The position numbers and the translations under genes are program-made. Below the pieces are notes generated by a model. That model worked only from the letters and a program-made list of their open reading frames with translations, had not been told where the DNA came from and made no database searches. From assembly GCA_965112735.1 (NCBI GenBank), contig OZ218959.1, positions 1,922,001 through 1,986,000 of the forward strand: 64,000 nucleotides of DNA, in the 5' to 3' direction. Shown in pieces: positions 10,541 to 21,777 of this stretch (position 1 is the stretch's first letter; the number at the start of each line of letters is the position of its first letter). Source of the stretch: Phaeosaccion multiseriatum (taxonomy: Eukaryota > Ochrophyta, other classes).

Positions 10541-13404
10541 TCCTCCTCCTGCTGCTGCTGCTGCTGGTGGTGGTACTGCTGCTGCTGCTGGGCCTGAGCT
10601 TGTGACCAATCTCTGAACAGTATTTGCCGAGCAAGGTCGAAAAGTGCCAGCAGCAGGAGCTTGTTTGTGGGCTGCTGAAGCAGGTCCGTCACGGCGTCAA
10701 CACGATCCGAGGCCCACGCCACTCCAGCTACGCCTTTCATGCCCCTGAAGGAAGTGATCGAGTCGGGGCCGCAGGGCAGGGTTGCAAAGGCAGGGCAGGA
10801 GGACAGGGCAGACATAGATCGGGCATATGGGCAGGCATGGATCGGGCATATGGGCAGGCATGGATCAGGCATATGGGCAGGCATGGATCAGGTATATGGG
10901 CAGGCATGGATCAGGTATATGTGCAGGCATGGATCGGGCATATGGGCAGGCATGGATCAGGCATATGGGCAGGCATGGATCGGGCATATGGGTAGGCATG
11001 GATCAGGCACATGGGCAGGCATGGATCAGGCATATGGGCAGGCATGGATCAGGCATATGGACAGGCATGGATCAGGCACATGGGCAGGCATGGATCAGGC
11101 ATATGGGCAGGCATGGATCAGGCATATGGGCAGGCATGGATCAGGTAAATGGGCAGGCCAAGCACATGGATATGGGCACGCATGGATCAGGTATATGGGC
11201 AGGCATGGATCAGGTATATGGGCAGGCATCGATCAGGCATATGGGCAGGCATGGATCAGGCATATGGGCAGGCATGGATCAGGAATATGGGCAGGCATGG
11301 ATCAGGCATATGGGCAGGCATGGATCAGGATTATGGGCAGGCATGGATCAGGCATATGGGCAGGCATGGATCAGGTATACGGGCAGGCATGGATCGGGCA
11401 TATGGGCAGGCATGGATCAGGTATATGGGCAGGCATGGATCAGGCATATGGGCAGGCATGGATCAGGTATATGGGCAGGCATGGATCAGGCATATGGGCA
11501 GGCATGGATCAGGCATATGGGCAGGCATGGATCAGGAATATGGGCAGGCATGGATCAGGCATATGGGCAGGCATGGATCAGGTATATGGGCAGGCATGGA
11601 TCAGGCATATGGGCAGGCATGGATCAGGCATATGGGCAGGCATGGATTAGGCATATGGGCAGGCATGGATCAGGTATATGGGCAGGCATGGATCAGGCAT
11701 ATGGGCAGGCATGGATCAGGCATATGGGCAGGCATGGATCAGGAATATGGGTAGGCATGGATCAGGCATATGGGCAGGCATGGATCAGGCATATGGGCAG
11801 GCATGGATCAGGCATATGGGCAGGCATGGATCAGGCATATGGGCAGGCATGGATCAGGCATATGGGCAGGCATGGATCAGGAATATGGGCAGGCATGGAT
11901 CAGGCATATGGGCAGGCATGGATCAGGCATATGGGCAGGCATGGATCAGGCATATGGGCAGGCATGGATTAGGCATATGGGCAGGCAGAGCAGAGCAGAG
12001 CAGGGTAGGGCAAAGGCAGGGCAGGGAGGAGAAGCCCCGAGGGAGCTCCTCACTGTGTCTGTGGAATGAATGCTCACCTGTCTCGGACTGCGGCCTCAAA
12101 GAAGGCGAGCATTTCCACCCTGCACTCTGCCGTGATGCTCGCAAACAGCTCCTCGTCGACTGCGCCTGACAAGGAAGAGAGGAGGGAGGGGAGGGGGGGT
12201 ATGAAGGCATGAGTATAAGTTGCCTCAAGTAGGGGGGGGGGGGGATGAGACAGAAGAGAAAGGAGGAAGGAGAGCTTCATGCGCCCCCCCCTCCCCTCCC
12301 CAGGAAGGAGAGCCCCTTCCGTGCGACCCAACGCACGGCATATGAAACGCCTCTTTTTATCTCTTTAACCTGCTGTGGAAGAAGAAAGAGCTTACCTCCG
12401 AGTGCCTTGGAGACAACCTCAATTTGAGGAGGGAGGCTGAACAGAATATTCCTCGGCTCCGGCGGCATCTTCTTCTGAGGCGTGTTGGGGTGCTGTGGAT
12501 ACCCACCTTGCCCCACTGGTGCTCGATCGTCGCCAGACCCAGAGCCGAAGGACCATCTGGGTGACATGGGCTCTGAAGAAGCGGAGCCGAACGACGACGT
12601 CTCCCGGGCACGCTGCCCCTTGTCACCGGAGACAGAGAGGCCTGATCGGGCACCCCCTCCTCCTCCTCCTCCTCCTCCTCCTCCTCCCCCTCCTCCTCCT
12701 CCTCCTCCTCCTCCTCCTCCTCCTCCTCCTCCTCCTCCTCCTCCTCCCCCTCCCCCTCCTCCTCCTCCTCCTCCTCCTCCTCCTCCTCCTCCTCCTCCTC
12801 CTCCTCCTCCTCCTCCTCCTCCTCCTCCTCCTCCTCCTCCTCCTCCTCCTCCTCCTCCTCCTCCTCCTCCTCCTCCTCCTCCTCCTCCTCCTCCTCCTCC
12901 TCCTCCTCCTCCTCCTCCTCCTCCTCCTCCTCCTCCTCCTCCACCACCACCACCACCACCACCACCACCTCCTCCTCCTCCTCCCCCTCCTTCTCCTTCT
13001 CCTCCCCCGCGATCACATGACCATCCTTGCTCTCCTTCTTGGCCCGCCTCCGCCCCCTCCTCCTCCACACTACGTGTGCCGCTCTCTCTCCTCTTTGAGC
13101 CGCTGCTGCTGCTGCTGCTACGGCGGTGGTGGTGTCGGTGCGCTCCCTCTTTTGTCCTTGGCCCACAAATTGGTTCACCTCTTGGTTCGCCATTTGGGGC
13201 CTTGCTGCCATCACTTCGCTCCCTCTGCCGACCCGCCGCCTGCTCTTTGTGTCTCCCCTTCTCCTCCTGCTGCTCCTCGTAGTCCTTCTCCCAATTGAGC
13301 TTAACGAGCCCTTTCATTGGGGTCAAGTGATACAGCAACAACAAGTACAAGCACAAGAACAACATCAACAACAACAACAACAACATTAACAACAACAACA
13401 ACAA

Positions 13405-13463
<59 letters not shown>

Positions 13464-14328
13464 GCAACAACAACGAGAAGAGCAGCGTTCACGGGCGGAT
13501 CGGTGTTGAGAGCAGAGACAAGAGAGCGGTGGGGTTGCTCGAAGGTGTGGAGTACACGGGGGGACGTCGAGAGCGAACAAAGGCGCGTTACAAAAGCGAA
13601 GGCAAGGCCGCAACAAAACAAGAGCTACTTGCCAACAAATGAGGCAGAGAGAGAGGAGACGGAGAGAGGGAGGGAGAGGGAGGGAGAGAGAGACAGAGAG
13701 AGAGAGGAGAGGGAGACCCGTCCCCCCTGCGCTGCCAGCAGCAGCCACCATGCCAGCGAGAAATACGCCATACCACAGCACCACAACCCCCCACCTTGCA
13801 TGAGCTCCATTCTCAGCTGTCTCGCAGGCTCCGACTTGGTGCGGGCCAGCACCCCGGCGACGAGAGAGAAGGCCTGCGGGTGCTTTCGACCGAGCCCTGT
13901 TTGGTTGAAGAGCGTCGTCTGAGTATCGCATTTGATTCATGGTTCGTTGCAGTGGGTGGTGGTGGCGAAAGGAGGAGAAGAAGGAATGATATGCAAGACC
14001 GAGAGAGAGAGAGAGAGGGCGAGGGGGGGGCGGGGGGCGGGAGAGAAAGCTGAATTAACTCAAGACAGTTTCCCTCCTGAGTTTTGGCGATGCGTGGCTG
14101 GTGCTTAGGTCAAGGGCAGTGAGAGGGAGAGGGACAGGGGCAAGGAGGGTAGGAGGACAGGGACTAGCGCATACTCGGTATCTCATCTTCTACGTCACTC
14201 CTCGCTTTCTCCTCCCGGATGGGCTTACCGGCTGCAGCTTGGAGAGCACCAGAACGTGCAGTAGATGTGGCTCGGAGAAGCGGTCCACAACCTTCGCCCT
14301 CATCCAGAGACAGTGAGGGAGTGGACAG

Positions 14329-14360
<32 letters not shown>

Positions 14361-15809
14361 GGAGACAGAGAGAGAGAGAGATGGAGACGTGGCGGGAAGG
14401 GCTTGGGGTTGGGCGAAGCGTAACAAGGGGCGACACAGCTCAGACAGACAGGCCGTAGGGTATACAAGAATACAGCACACTTCACGAGGAGGAGTGAGCT
14501 AAGCGAGTAGCAGAAGCACCAGTAACAGAGGAGAGGAGGGGGGGAGGGACGAGGCGAGAGAAGGGGAGCGAGAGCGCAACCGCCCTTCTGACGGACTGCC
14601 TCTCTCTACGCGCTTGGGCCATGTCATGTTGTCAGCTTCTGAAGGACTCTCTCCCCTCCCCTACTAACACTCGGTACCGTCACGGCTCAGAGCAAGGAGG
14701 AGGAGCCAAGAGGGGGAACGAGAGAGGGAGAGGGAGATGGCAGCCTTACATAGTACTACGTACCTGGGCGTGAAGGACTTGGGTGAGTTGTGGCACGAGA
14801 ACCGCGCTTTTCAAGAGCTCCACCACCTTACCCTGCCCCACCACGGCTTTCACACTGGGATGCACAGCGCTTCCGATAGCCGCCCACAGGTCATTGGCGT
14901 CCTGAGAAGAGGAAGAGGAGAAGGAGGAGGTGGAGGAGGAGGAATAGAGGCAGGTAATGAAAGCATCAGACAGACGGCAGCCGTGGTGGTGCGAGATGAA
15001 ATGGATTGGAGAGAAGGAAAGCATTTCGCTCATAGTCTCTTGGGAGAGAGGCCGAGGAGAGATGGAATGAGAGTAGATAGGAATTCGAGAGGGGGGGAGG
15101 GAGGCAGACAGACAGAACAGAGAGCAGCGAGAAGCGAAGTGTGTCACTCCACCGAGGCGACCGACCTTGGGGAAGACATGGTCAAGAAGTTCGAGAACGA
15201 AGCGCTTGAGCACCGAGCGAACCCCGACGTCGAAGGACTCCTGCCACTCCGCAGCAACATCCTCCGTGAGTGCGTCAGGCGCAGGCAACGCCGCTGGCCA
15301 GAAGCCCCCTCTCTCCTTGAAGCGCTGGAGCAACAGAGCCCTCTCCCCCACCGTCAGTACCTCATTGGTCCCGTGCCCACTCCCACGCCAGCTTGTGTTT
15401 GATTCTCCGTCCCCATCAACGGGTGGTTGCTGTGGCTGCACCTCATCAACACCAGAACTTGCCGCCCATGACTCGGGATGTCTGCTGCTAGTGCTAGTGC
15501 TAGTGCTACTGCTGCTGCTGGGTCTTCGTCTCGTCCTTCTGGTGCTACTAGTACTGCTCTCTGTGCGGCTTCGTGGCTGCTCAGACGTGGAGGCATTCGC
15601 CAAGTCCTCCTTGTCCAGAGATGCCTCCAAGTGGGCACGTATGCACGCGACGACGCTACGAATGGCGTGGCGAATGGCGAGGTTAGAGAGGATGCGATAG
15701 AGGCGGCCCTCTACGAAGGTCACAAGAGCGTCCACCAAACCGCTCGCCACCCCTGTGAGTGTCAGCGCGGCACATTCGTCGACAGAAGGGAAAGAGGGCT
15801 TGAGTGAGG

Positions 15810-15840
<31 letters not shown>

Positions 15841-16393
15841 GAGGAGGAGAGAGCGTCCAAGAGACAGCGAGGGCGTGAGGGCGTGGCACTTGAAGTGAGG
15901 GCCCCGGCGATTGACACATGGGCACGCACCGGACTTGCGCAGGAGTCCGCTCACCACCCACCCGCCTCCACCGGCATCGTAGGCAAGCAGCTTGAGGGCA
16001 TTGTCCAGGATAGTCTTGATGCACGATGTGAACTCGGCTTTGCCATAGTGTAGGAAAGGAGTGAACGGGGGGGGGGGGCGGCAAGTGTGTGATCAAAACC
16101 CGCAACAGTCCACCCCCATCCAAAAGATGCTCACCTGAGGGCTCGTCTGTACGGGCGTCTCCTTCAGCTGTCTGCTTTCTTTCCTCGCCTTTCCCCCGAC
16201 ATTGCTTCTCGTCGCTTTCCTTTCGCCTCTGCTGGGCCTTCTGCCGGGGCTTCTGCTGGGGCTTCTTTCTGGGCTGCTCCTGGTGTTCAGGCTTCGTCTC
16301 CCCCTTCGCCGGCAAGATTTGGCTACACGCAGAGTATTCTCTTCTCCAGTGAGGAGGCGCTGCTCTCTTGTACCTCCCACGTCTCCTGAACAT
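8132..16393 (-). CDS. Large 14-exon protein of unknown function (about 1,113 aa), helical
   Basis: Exons (5' to 3' on minus): 16393-16135, 16037-15955, 15798-15166, 14901-14750, 14298-14229, 13918-13795, 13310-12396, 12165-12078, 10744-10312, 10053-9943, 9257-9188, 8978-8908, 8751-8661, 8373-8132. Every junction is GT-AG and the phases add up. The 9188 donor (GTCGCA) is weak and is chosen only because it keeps frame. The N-terminus is basic (MFRRRGRYKRAAPP). Amphipathic helical stretches follow (FVEGRLYRILSNLAIRHAI, VLVLSKLQPTTLFNQTG, KLLLLALFDLARQILF, ALELLEAAERIHPLTVV). The 915-bp exon carries a poly-Gly tract of roughly 115 residues, and the 433-bp exon has poly-Gln and poly-Glu. The helix pattern suggests a HEAT/ARM-like scaffold, which is an inference. 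I do not recognise the family. One intron (10745-12077) holds a 23-bp minisatellite. Confidence 0.75.
8692..8710 (+). repeat. GTTGGTGATACAG motif, exon copy (antisense to gene)
   Basis: Reads GCAGTTGGTGATACACC. In exon 8751-8661 the coding strand gives VYHQLQQ. Confidence 0.7.
9325..9480 (+). repeat. (CAA/CGACAA)n simple repeat in an intron
   Basis: Mixed CAACAA and CAACGACAA units within the intron 9258-9942 of the 8132-16393 gene. The apparent poly-Asn and poly-Thr frames are artefacts. Confidence 0.9.
9575..9912 (+). repeat. (TCTATCCATC)n then (TCTC)n repeats in the same intron
   Basis: ATCCATCTATCTGTC-type repeats pass into TCTC/TTTGTTTCTC repeats. On the coding (minus) strand this is a purine-rich tract. 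Confidence 0.9.
10805..11985 (+). repeat. 23-bp minisatellite, about 51 copies, in an intron
   Basis: Unit CATATGGGCAGGCATGGATC plus AGG, with point variants (CAGGTATATG, CAGGAATATG, one GTAAATGGGCAGGCCAAGCA insertion near 11147). As 23 is not a multiple of three and no frame contains a stop, all three plus frames stay open for hundreds of codons. The array lies wholly inside the intron 10745-12077 of the minus-strand gene, so these ORFs are unlikely to be genes. Confidence 0.95.
12657..13010 (+). repeat. (TCC)n tract inside an exon (poly-Gly on the coding strand)
   Basis: Nearly pure TCC with a short ACC run at 12942-12968, within exon 13310-12396. On the coding strand it is GGA repeated, read as glycine in the frame set by the flanking exon. 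This length is likely to be unstable. Confidence 0.9.
13330..13470 (+). repeat. (CAA)n repeat in an intron
   Basis: CAA/ACA repeats with a few GCA and ATT interruptions, next to the 3' splice site at 13311 of the minus-strand gene. Confidence 0.9.
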
Positions 16394-17249
16394 ATCTTGT
16401 TCTTTGTTCTTTGCCTTTTTGTGTGGCGATTCGATTGTCAAGCCCCTCCTTTACATGTTGGTTGTACGGCGGGTTCTGCAGAGTCGAGCAGAGCTGCGTA
16501 ATTAAGCGAAAGCCAAGGACGAAGAAGACTCTCTTCCCGATACCGAGAAGCGGCCCAGGAACGCAATTAACGCAATTGCAAGGGCGAGCTCATTCCAGAG
16601 AGCCAGTCCGCCAGCAAGACGTATGGTGGGCCTTGTGGATGTGATTTTTGCAGTTCATACGCAACGTCTGGGCCTTAGGGAAGCCAATACATAAAGGGGG
16701 GGCAAAGCTTATCCACTATCTAGTCGCCAGTAAGGGGCAGGGGAATCGAATTTAATTGGTTGGCCCTCTCATCGCCTTTTAGCACGATATTCGCCTTGTT
16801 TGTATTGCACGAGGCAACGATGCCGGCATTCGACCTGTTTCGACGAGGGCAACACGATCGCATGTTATTTCGGTCTCTCTACCCTTTAGGTGAGTGAGCT
16901 CTCATACCTCCAACAAGAAGACTTGGGGCAACGAAAGGGGGGTGGTGAGTGTGTGCGTCGGGGAGTGGGGCCGGTTGACCACTGGCACCGCTATCAGGCA
17001 CGCTTCCTCCCTGCGAAGAGAGGGAAGAGACTTGCTCCAGCAGGGTGCACGCCTCGGCGCTACTCGCAGCCGCAGCCGCAGCAGTTGCTGCTACCAAAGG
17101 CACAGGCCCCTCTCTCAGCTGCCTCTGCTGCTCGAGCTGTCCTGGCGATGGGCACGTCGGCTGTGGCTCTAAGAGGGAGTTGGCGAACTCCTCCCCAGGC
17201 GCAGGCCGCCTCAAGTCCCTTGTCAGCATGCCCCCCTGCTGAAAAATCC
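16394..17249. other. Intergenic region upstream of the 14-exon gene
   Basis: Contains an A/T-richer stretch (16490-16890) with no convincing ORF. Ser/Ala/Gln-rich minus-strand frames at 16880-17250 might belong to the doubtful gene that follows. Confidence 0.4.
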
Positions 17250-17905
17250 GCTTCATAGTGGCCTTCGCGCGTTCATCCTCCTCTTCAGCAGGTCATGGTG
17301 CTGGCGCAGATGCGCACTCGTCTTGCGGAAAACGTTGCTCGACTTGCCCAGTCCTTTCTCTACGTCCGTGCAGCCCTCGTTCCAGTCGCAAGCCCAGCAG
17401 TCAAAGTCAATCGCACCATTTGCTAACAACTCTCCCCTCTCTGGCGACGCCTTCTCCTCCTTGGTGGCCACCTTCCTCGCTGGAATCGCGAGACCCGCGC
17501 TCGCTCTTTGCTAGAAACTGCGCAGAAGGCGAGAGGCTCTTGAGTGCAGTCAGCGACTCCTCAACATTTGCGCTACGCTCTGCTGCCTCTGAGGCAGCAA
17601 GATCATCCTCGACGTACACAACATCACTGCAGCTGTCCTCTCCCGCCCCTTCCTCCCCTTTGAGCTGCACACTTCCCCTCAGACCACTCTCCCGCCGTAT
17701 CCGCAAAATCAAGTATACAGGGTGATCCAGCGAACAGCGGCTCCTCCAGAGACCAGCTTCGCGTCATGAGCTGAAGCTCCTCAACGCGGTGCACATCATC
17801 AACTTCCCTCCCCCCGTTGCTCCTCCTTGTCGTGATTCCACCTCGCTCCGGTTGAAGGATCCAGGATGCACGTGTACGATGGCCTTCCGTTCGCCGCCTC
17901 CCCAT
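17250..17905 (-). CDS. Doubtful gene with BED/C2H2-like zinc finger
   Basis: Three successive minus-strand frames are protein-like. A possible start is ATG 17905 (MGRRRTEGHRTRASW), running to ILDFADTAGEW. A Ser/Glu-rich frame runs 17712-17407. A frame at 17471-17253 contains FDCWACDWNEGCTD followed by VFRKTSAHLRQHHDLL, a Cys-x2-Cys ... His-x3-His layout like BED or C2H2 fingers of transposases and DNA-binding proteins. I could not place splice sites joining the frames with confidence. It may be a spliced gene or a decayed transposase. Confidence 0.3.
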
Positions 17906-18500
17906 TCGCAATGTAGAGAGGTACACCCTCGGGGTCACTCAGACAACCCAGAGATTTTTTTTTTTTTTTCCTTTCCTTTCCTCCCCCCCCCCCCCGATTG
18001 GATATTGGGCCAAAATGAGGGAGAAGGGATCTTTTACAATTACGAAACTGGTAGGTCGACTCTGGTCCCTAGGATACGAAAGGATAAAACTCAACGGCTC
18101 AGGGGTCTCGGAAATTAATGAAATTGGAAATTACGGCTCAGGTCTCGTGGGTGTCCAAAAAGAAAAGTGAGCCAATAGGTGGGGTCACGGATAGGGGTCA
18201 CAATTTGCTAATTTCTCCCAATCCGGAACGTAATTGGCCTCCGCGATAGATGCGCGTGCAGACGAATCCAGAAAGAAAGGCAAACACGGCACAAAGAGAG
18301 ACAAGGCAAGCCTGGCAAGGATCTAGCAAGGAGACGCGCTTATCCCCCTTTTACTCCTTGCGCTCCTGAGGGCGCCCCCTCACCCCCTCAAACTGTCCCG
18401 GTGGTAGGCCCTCACACGGTACTGTACCACCGACGCTGTCTTTAAGCTACTGTAGTGAACTGGCGCGGGAAAACAAAAACCCTACCAGTTGGGCATAGAA
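17906..18500. promoter_or_regulatory. Upstream region of the Zn2Cys6 gene
   Basis: 595 bp without a supported gene. It contains a T14 run (17956-17969), a C-rich run near 17983-17994 and an A/T-richer part around 18110-18240. Its promoter role is inferred from position only. Confidence 0.35.
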
Positions 18501-18574
18501 ATGTGTACGCCCCACGAGCAGCAGCCTGTTGCGGGGCCGAAAGAGCAGGAGCAGCAGCAGGAGCCAGAGAAGCG

Positions 18575-18631
<57 letters not shown>

Positions 18632-19239
18632 GCAGCCGCAGCCGCAGCCGCAGCCGTCGAAGGAACAGCAACCGCAACAGCAACAGCCGCAGGTCGAAAG
18701 AGAAAGGGTGACAACCAAAAGAGAAAGGGTGACAACCAGAGTGAAGGTGAGCTGCAAGCGATGTCAAGCTTGGCATCGGAAGTGTAATGGCGCCACCCCG
18801 TGCGACGGCTGCCTGGCGCGGGGCTTCAAGGATGGATGCGAGTATGAACAGCACCGCAAGGTGAGAGCTGTCCTGGTACCTAGATCTTTTGGCTCCCTAT
18901 TCCTTGTTCCCTTCCTGCTCTTTACGGATCCTTTACGTGCTACCAATCCCGTCACCAAAGAGCAAGTCGCGGAGACCCTCTCACTCACCCCACTGCTTTC
19001 TTTCTTGTGCTATAACCTCTCACTCACCCCACTACTTTCCTTCTTGTGTGCGGTTCCTTGGTTGTCCATCCCATCACCAGAGAGGACCCAAGCCAGGGGT
19101 GCAAAGGGGGGCTCGGAAAAAGCGCAAGACAGGGCTGGAGAGCAGCGCCGAGGCAGGCTCTGCTGCGCAACACCAGCGGCGGCAGCAGCAGCAGCAGCAG
19201 TGGCAGCAGTGGCAGCAGCAACAGACGCAGGAGCTACAT

Positions 19240-19270
<31 letters not shown>

Positions 19271-20979
19271 TACAGCTACAGCAGCACCATCAGCAGTGGC
19301 AGCCGCAACACGTGGGTCGTAGTCATCCAGCAGCACTCGCTCCTGCCGAGCTGGGCGATCCCAGGCATTGGGACATGCAACCCAGGCTGCTCAGCACCTC
19401 CGTCATCACACGAGACAAGGAAGAAGCGTATAATAGAGAGGACATCCACGGAATGTATCCCTACTACCAGGGAGACTCTGCGGACAGCGCGGCACGCCAT
19501 CGCTACCTCCCATCCTCCGCGGCAAGGCCAATAGGACACGATGCAATAGAGCATGACGTCCGGCCGCGCAGCTCTCCCTCCTCCTACGGTGTACGAGGAG
19601 GACAAGTGTCGTATCAGCAGCAGCAGCACCAACAGCAGCAGCAGCAGCAGCCGCTCCGACACCAGCAGCACCTACGCCAACGACAACGGGAGGGTGAGGA
19701 AAAGGGGGACAAGGGGGACGAGAAGGAGGAATACTTTTACTACCAGCGTCACCCCCAACGGCAGCACCAGCAACACCACCAACAGCTCCTCCAGCAGCAC
19801 CACCAGCAGCAGCAGAAGCAGCAGCTCCAGCAGCTCCAGCGCCGCCAGCCCCACCACTTACAGCAGCAGCGCCACGAGCAGCAGCCGCAGCCGCTGCAGC
19901 AGACGCAGCACTACGGGCAGCTCCACGATCTCCAGGAGAGTTGGCAAGGCCAGCCTTCTTCCTCCTCCTCCCCATCATCATCATCTGGAGCACGGCTTGT
20001 GTACCCCGTCTCGCGCGGGCACAGCCCCCCACCAGCCTACCAGCCCGTTGCGTACGACCTCTCACCACCACCAGCAGCGTCATCGTCACAGCATGTGAGG
20101 ACATCGCCCTCGCAGCCAGTGCCCGCAGCCCTGTTGGTACCCCGTCGGGAAACGCCACGCCATCTGTTGGGACCTCCAGACCGACGTGCTCCTCTGCTGC
20201 CTTTTGAGCCTTCGCCGCCGCCTACGCGGGAGCACTATGCGCCAAATGCACACGCCAATGCCAGTGTAGGCAGCGGCTTGTATGGAGAACGGGCGAGGGA
20301 CGGATACGGGGATTGGCTACAAGCCAGGGACGACGCGAGGGACGGCAGGGGGGCGGCGGTTACACAGAGCACAGTAGGTATGGGCTTGGCAGTACCGCGT
20401 AGAGAGCCCTTTGTTGCTGCCGCTCCCATCTGTGATTCCACCATTGCCGCTGTTGGTGCTGCTGCGGATGCTGCTCCGCGATACCAAGTACGAGTACACC
20501 CCAGCCCCGTCAGCAGTAGTGGCAGCCTTAGTAGCAGGGGTGGCGTCCTCCCACACTCCATTAGCAGTAGTGGCAGCCTGAGCAGCAGGGGCGGCGGCAG
20601 CAGCAGTAGTGGCAGCATCAGCAGCAGGACCTGGGTCGACAGCAGTAGTACCACCGCCCCGGTTTCCGCCGCCCTCGCCACCACCACCACCACCACCACC
20701 GCCACCACCAGCAGCAACAGCAGCCCTATCCATAGTAGTACGAGCAACAACGCAAACGCTCCCTACTACGTGGCACCGAGCTTGCGGGCCATTCCCGACC
20801 TTCGGCCCGCGCTCCCTAGAGCTGAGCTTCCCGGTGCCGCAGCCGCCGTCGCCGACGCTCCCAGACACCGGCCAACCAGTCCGAGCGGCGCTACTGCTTC
20901 TGCCCAGAGCTCGGCTTTTTATCAGCGTGTGCGCCTCCCCAGTCACGACGGCCGCGACACCGGCAATGGGACTTGGTGA
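18501..20979 (+). CDS. Zn(2)Cys(6) binuclear-cluster transcription factor
   Basis: Two exons, 18501-18860 and 19081-20979, give 752 aa. ATG 18501 starts MCTPHEQQPVAG. A poly-Gln tract follows, then a cluster with Cys at 85, 88, 95, 101, 104 and 113 (C-x2-C-x6-C-x5-C-x2-C-x8-C; core CKRCQAWHRKCNG). This is the DNA-binding fold of Gal4-type regulators, common in fungi and also present in some stramenopiles and amoebae. The intron sits a few residues after the last Cys, in phase 0. The second exon opens with a basic linker (RGPKPGVQRGARKKRK). The remaining 600 or so residues are Gln/His/Ser/Pro low complexity with no recognisable middle homology domain. Targets cannot be told from sequence. It probably acts in the nucleus. 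Confidence 0.85.
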
Positions 20980-20982
20980 TAA

Positions 20983-21116
20983 GGCAGGAGGAGGAGGAAG
21001 AGGAGCAGGAGGAGGAGGAGGAGGAGGAGCAGCAGGAGGAGGAGGAGGAGGAGCAGGAGGAGGAGGAGGAGGAGGAGGAGGAGGAGGAGGAGCAGGAGGA
21101 GAAAGAGGAGGAGGAG
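20983..21116 (+). repeat. (GGA)n repeat downstream of the Zn2Cys6 gene
   Basis: Starts just after the TGA at 20977-20979, so it probably lies in the 3' untranslated region. GCA and AAG interruptions. Confidence 0.85.
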
Positions 21117-21199
21117 CAGCAGCAGCAGCCGCGGGCCTTTCGTCCTGTTGGAGGGAAGGAGGCAAAGCGGCGCAACTTGCACGCCACACAGCCCTGTGC

Positions 21200-21310
21200 C
21201 ATACGGAGTATGTGCCAAACGAAGTATGTGCCATACAGTGCCATACAGAGTATGTGCCATACAGAGTATGTGCCATACAGAGTATGTGCCATACAGAGTA
21301 TGTGCCAATC
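21200..21310 (+). repeat. 16-bp minisatellite (AGAGTATGTGCCATAC)
   Basis: About five tight copies at 21240-21308, with two diverged copies before them, in the convergent intergenic region between the Zn2Cys6 gene and the next minus-strand gene. Confidence 0.85.
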
Positions 21311-21777
21311 GCTTGCCGATCACTGGCCCCCATGTGAGGAGGCCCGTTGTGTATTAGGTTTGTTGGTTATCGTCTACGAGGTATGCGATAAGTCCCACAA
21401 GCCAAACCCACCAATCACATTTGTTTGTCCCATTAGATGTGCTGATTGCTTGTCAGCCGGTGGTTGGGGATCATCCAAGGGAAGGGTAAACTAATAACAT
21501 GTGGCTATCAGTATAGGGAAGGTTTTCCTCCTTTTTTTTGTCTATGCACACTGTGTATCCATCATGTGTGTGCGTGCCAGCTGTGAGTGGTCGACAGGCG
21601 CAGACTCTTGCTTGGAGAAGAGCTCCGCAGCCGAACTATGTGATCAATCATCATGTGGTACACTGGCTGTGTTTCTCTCTCTCTCTTCTTGCTTGCTCGA
21701 CGGTGGACTGACTTGACTGCCACTGCTCCACTCCATTCCACTCCACTCCACCCCACTCCACTCCACCCCACTCCACT
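21311..21777. other. Convergent intergenic region
   Basis: No gene supported. The right end carries a CCACTCCACT-type repeat (21722-21780) that abuts the stop codon of the minus-strand gene. Confidence 0.5.

Noticed and set aside
10827-11972. 381-codon plus-strand ORF (MGRHGSGIWAG repeats)
   Set aside because: It is a 23-bp minisatellite inside an intron of a minus-strand gene. All three frames are open, so openness has no coding meaning.
14219-14298. Alternative frame (GEGCGPLLRATS) for this exon of the 14-exon gene
   Set aside because: It would need phase 0 and breaks at the next exon. Using the GTAAGG donor at 14750 gives the frame that joins on both sides.
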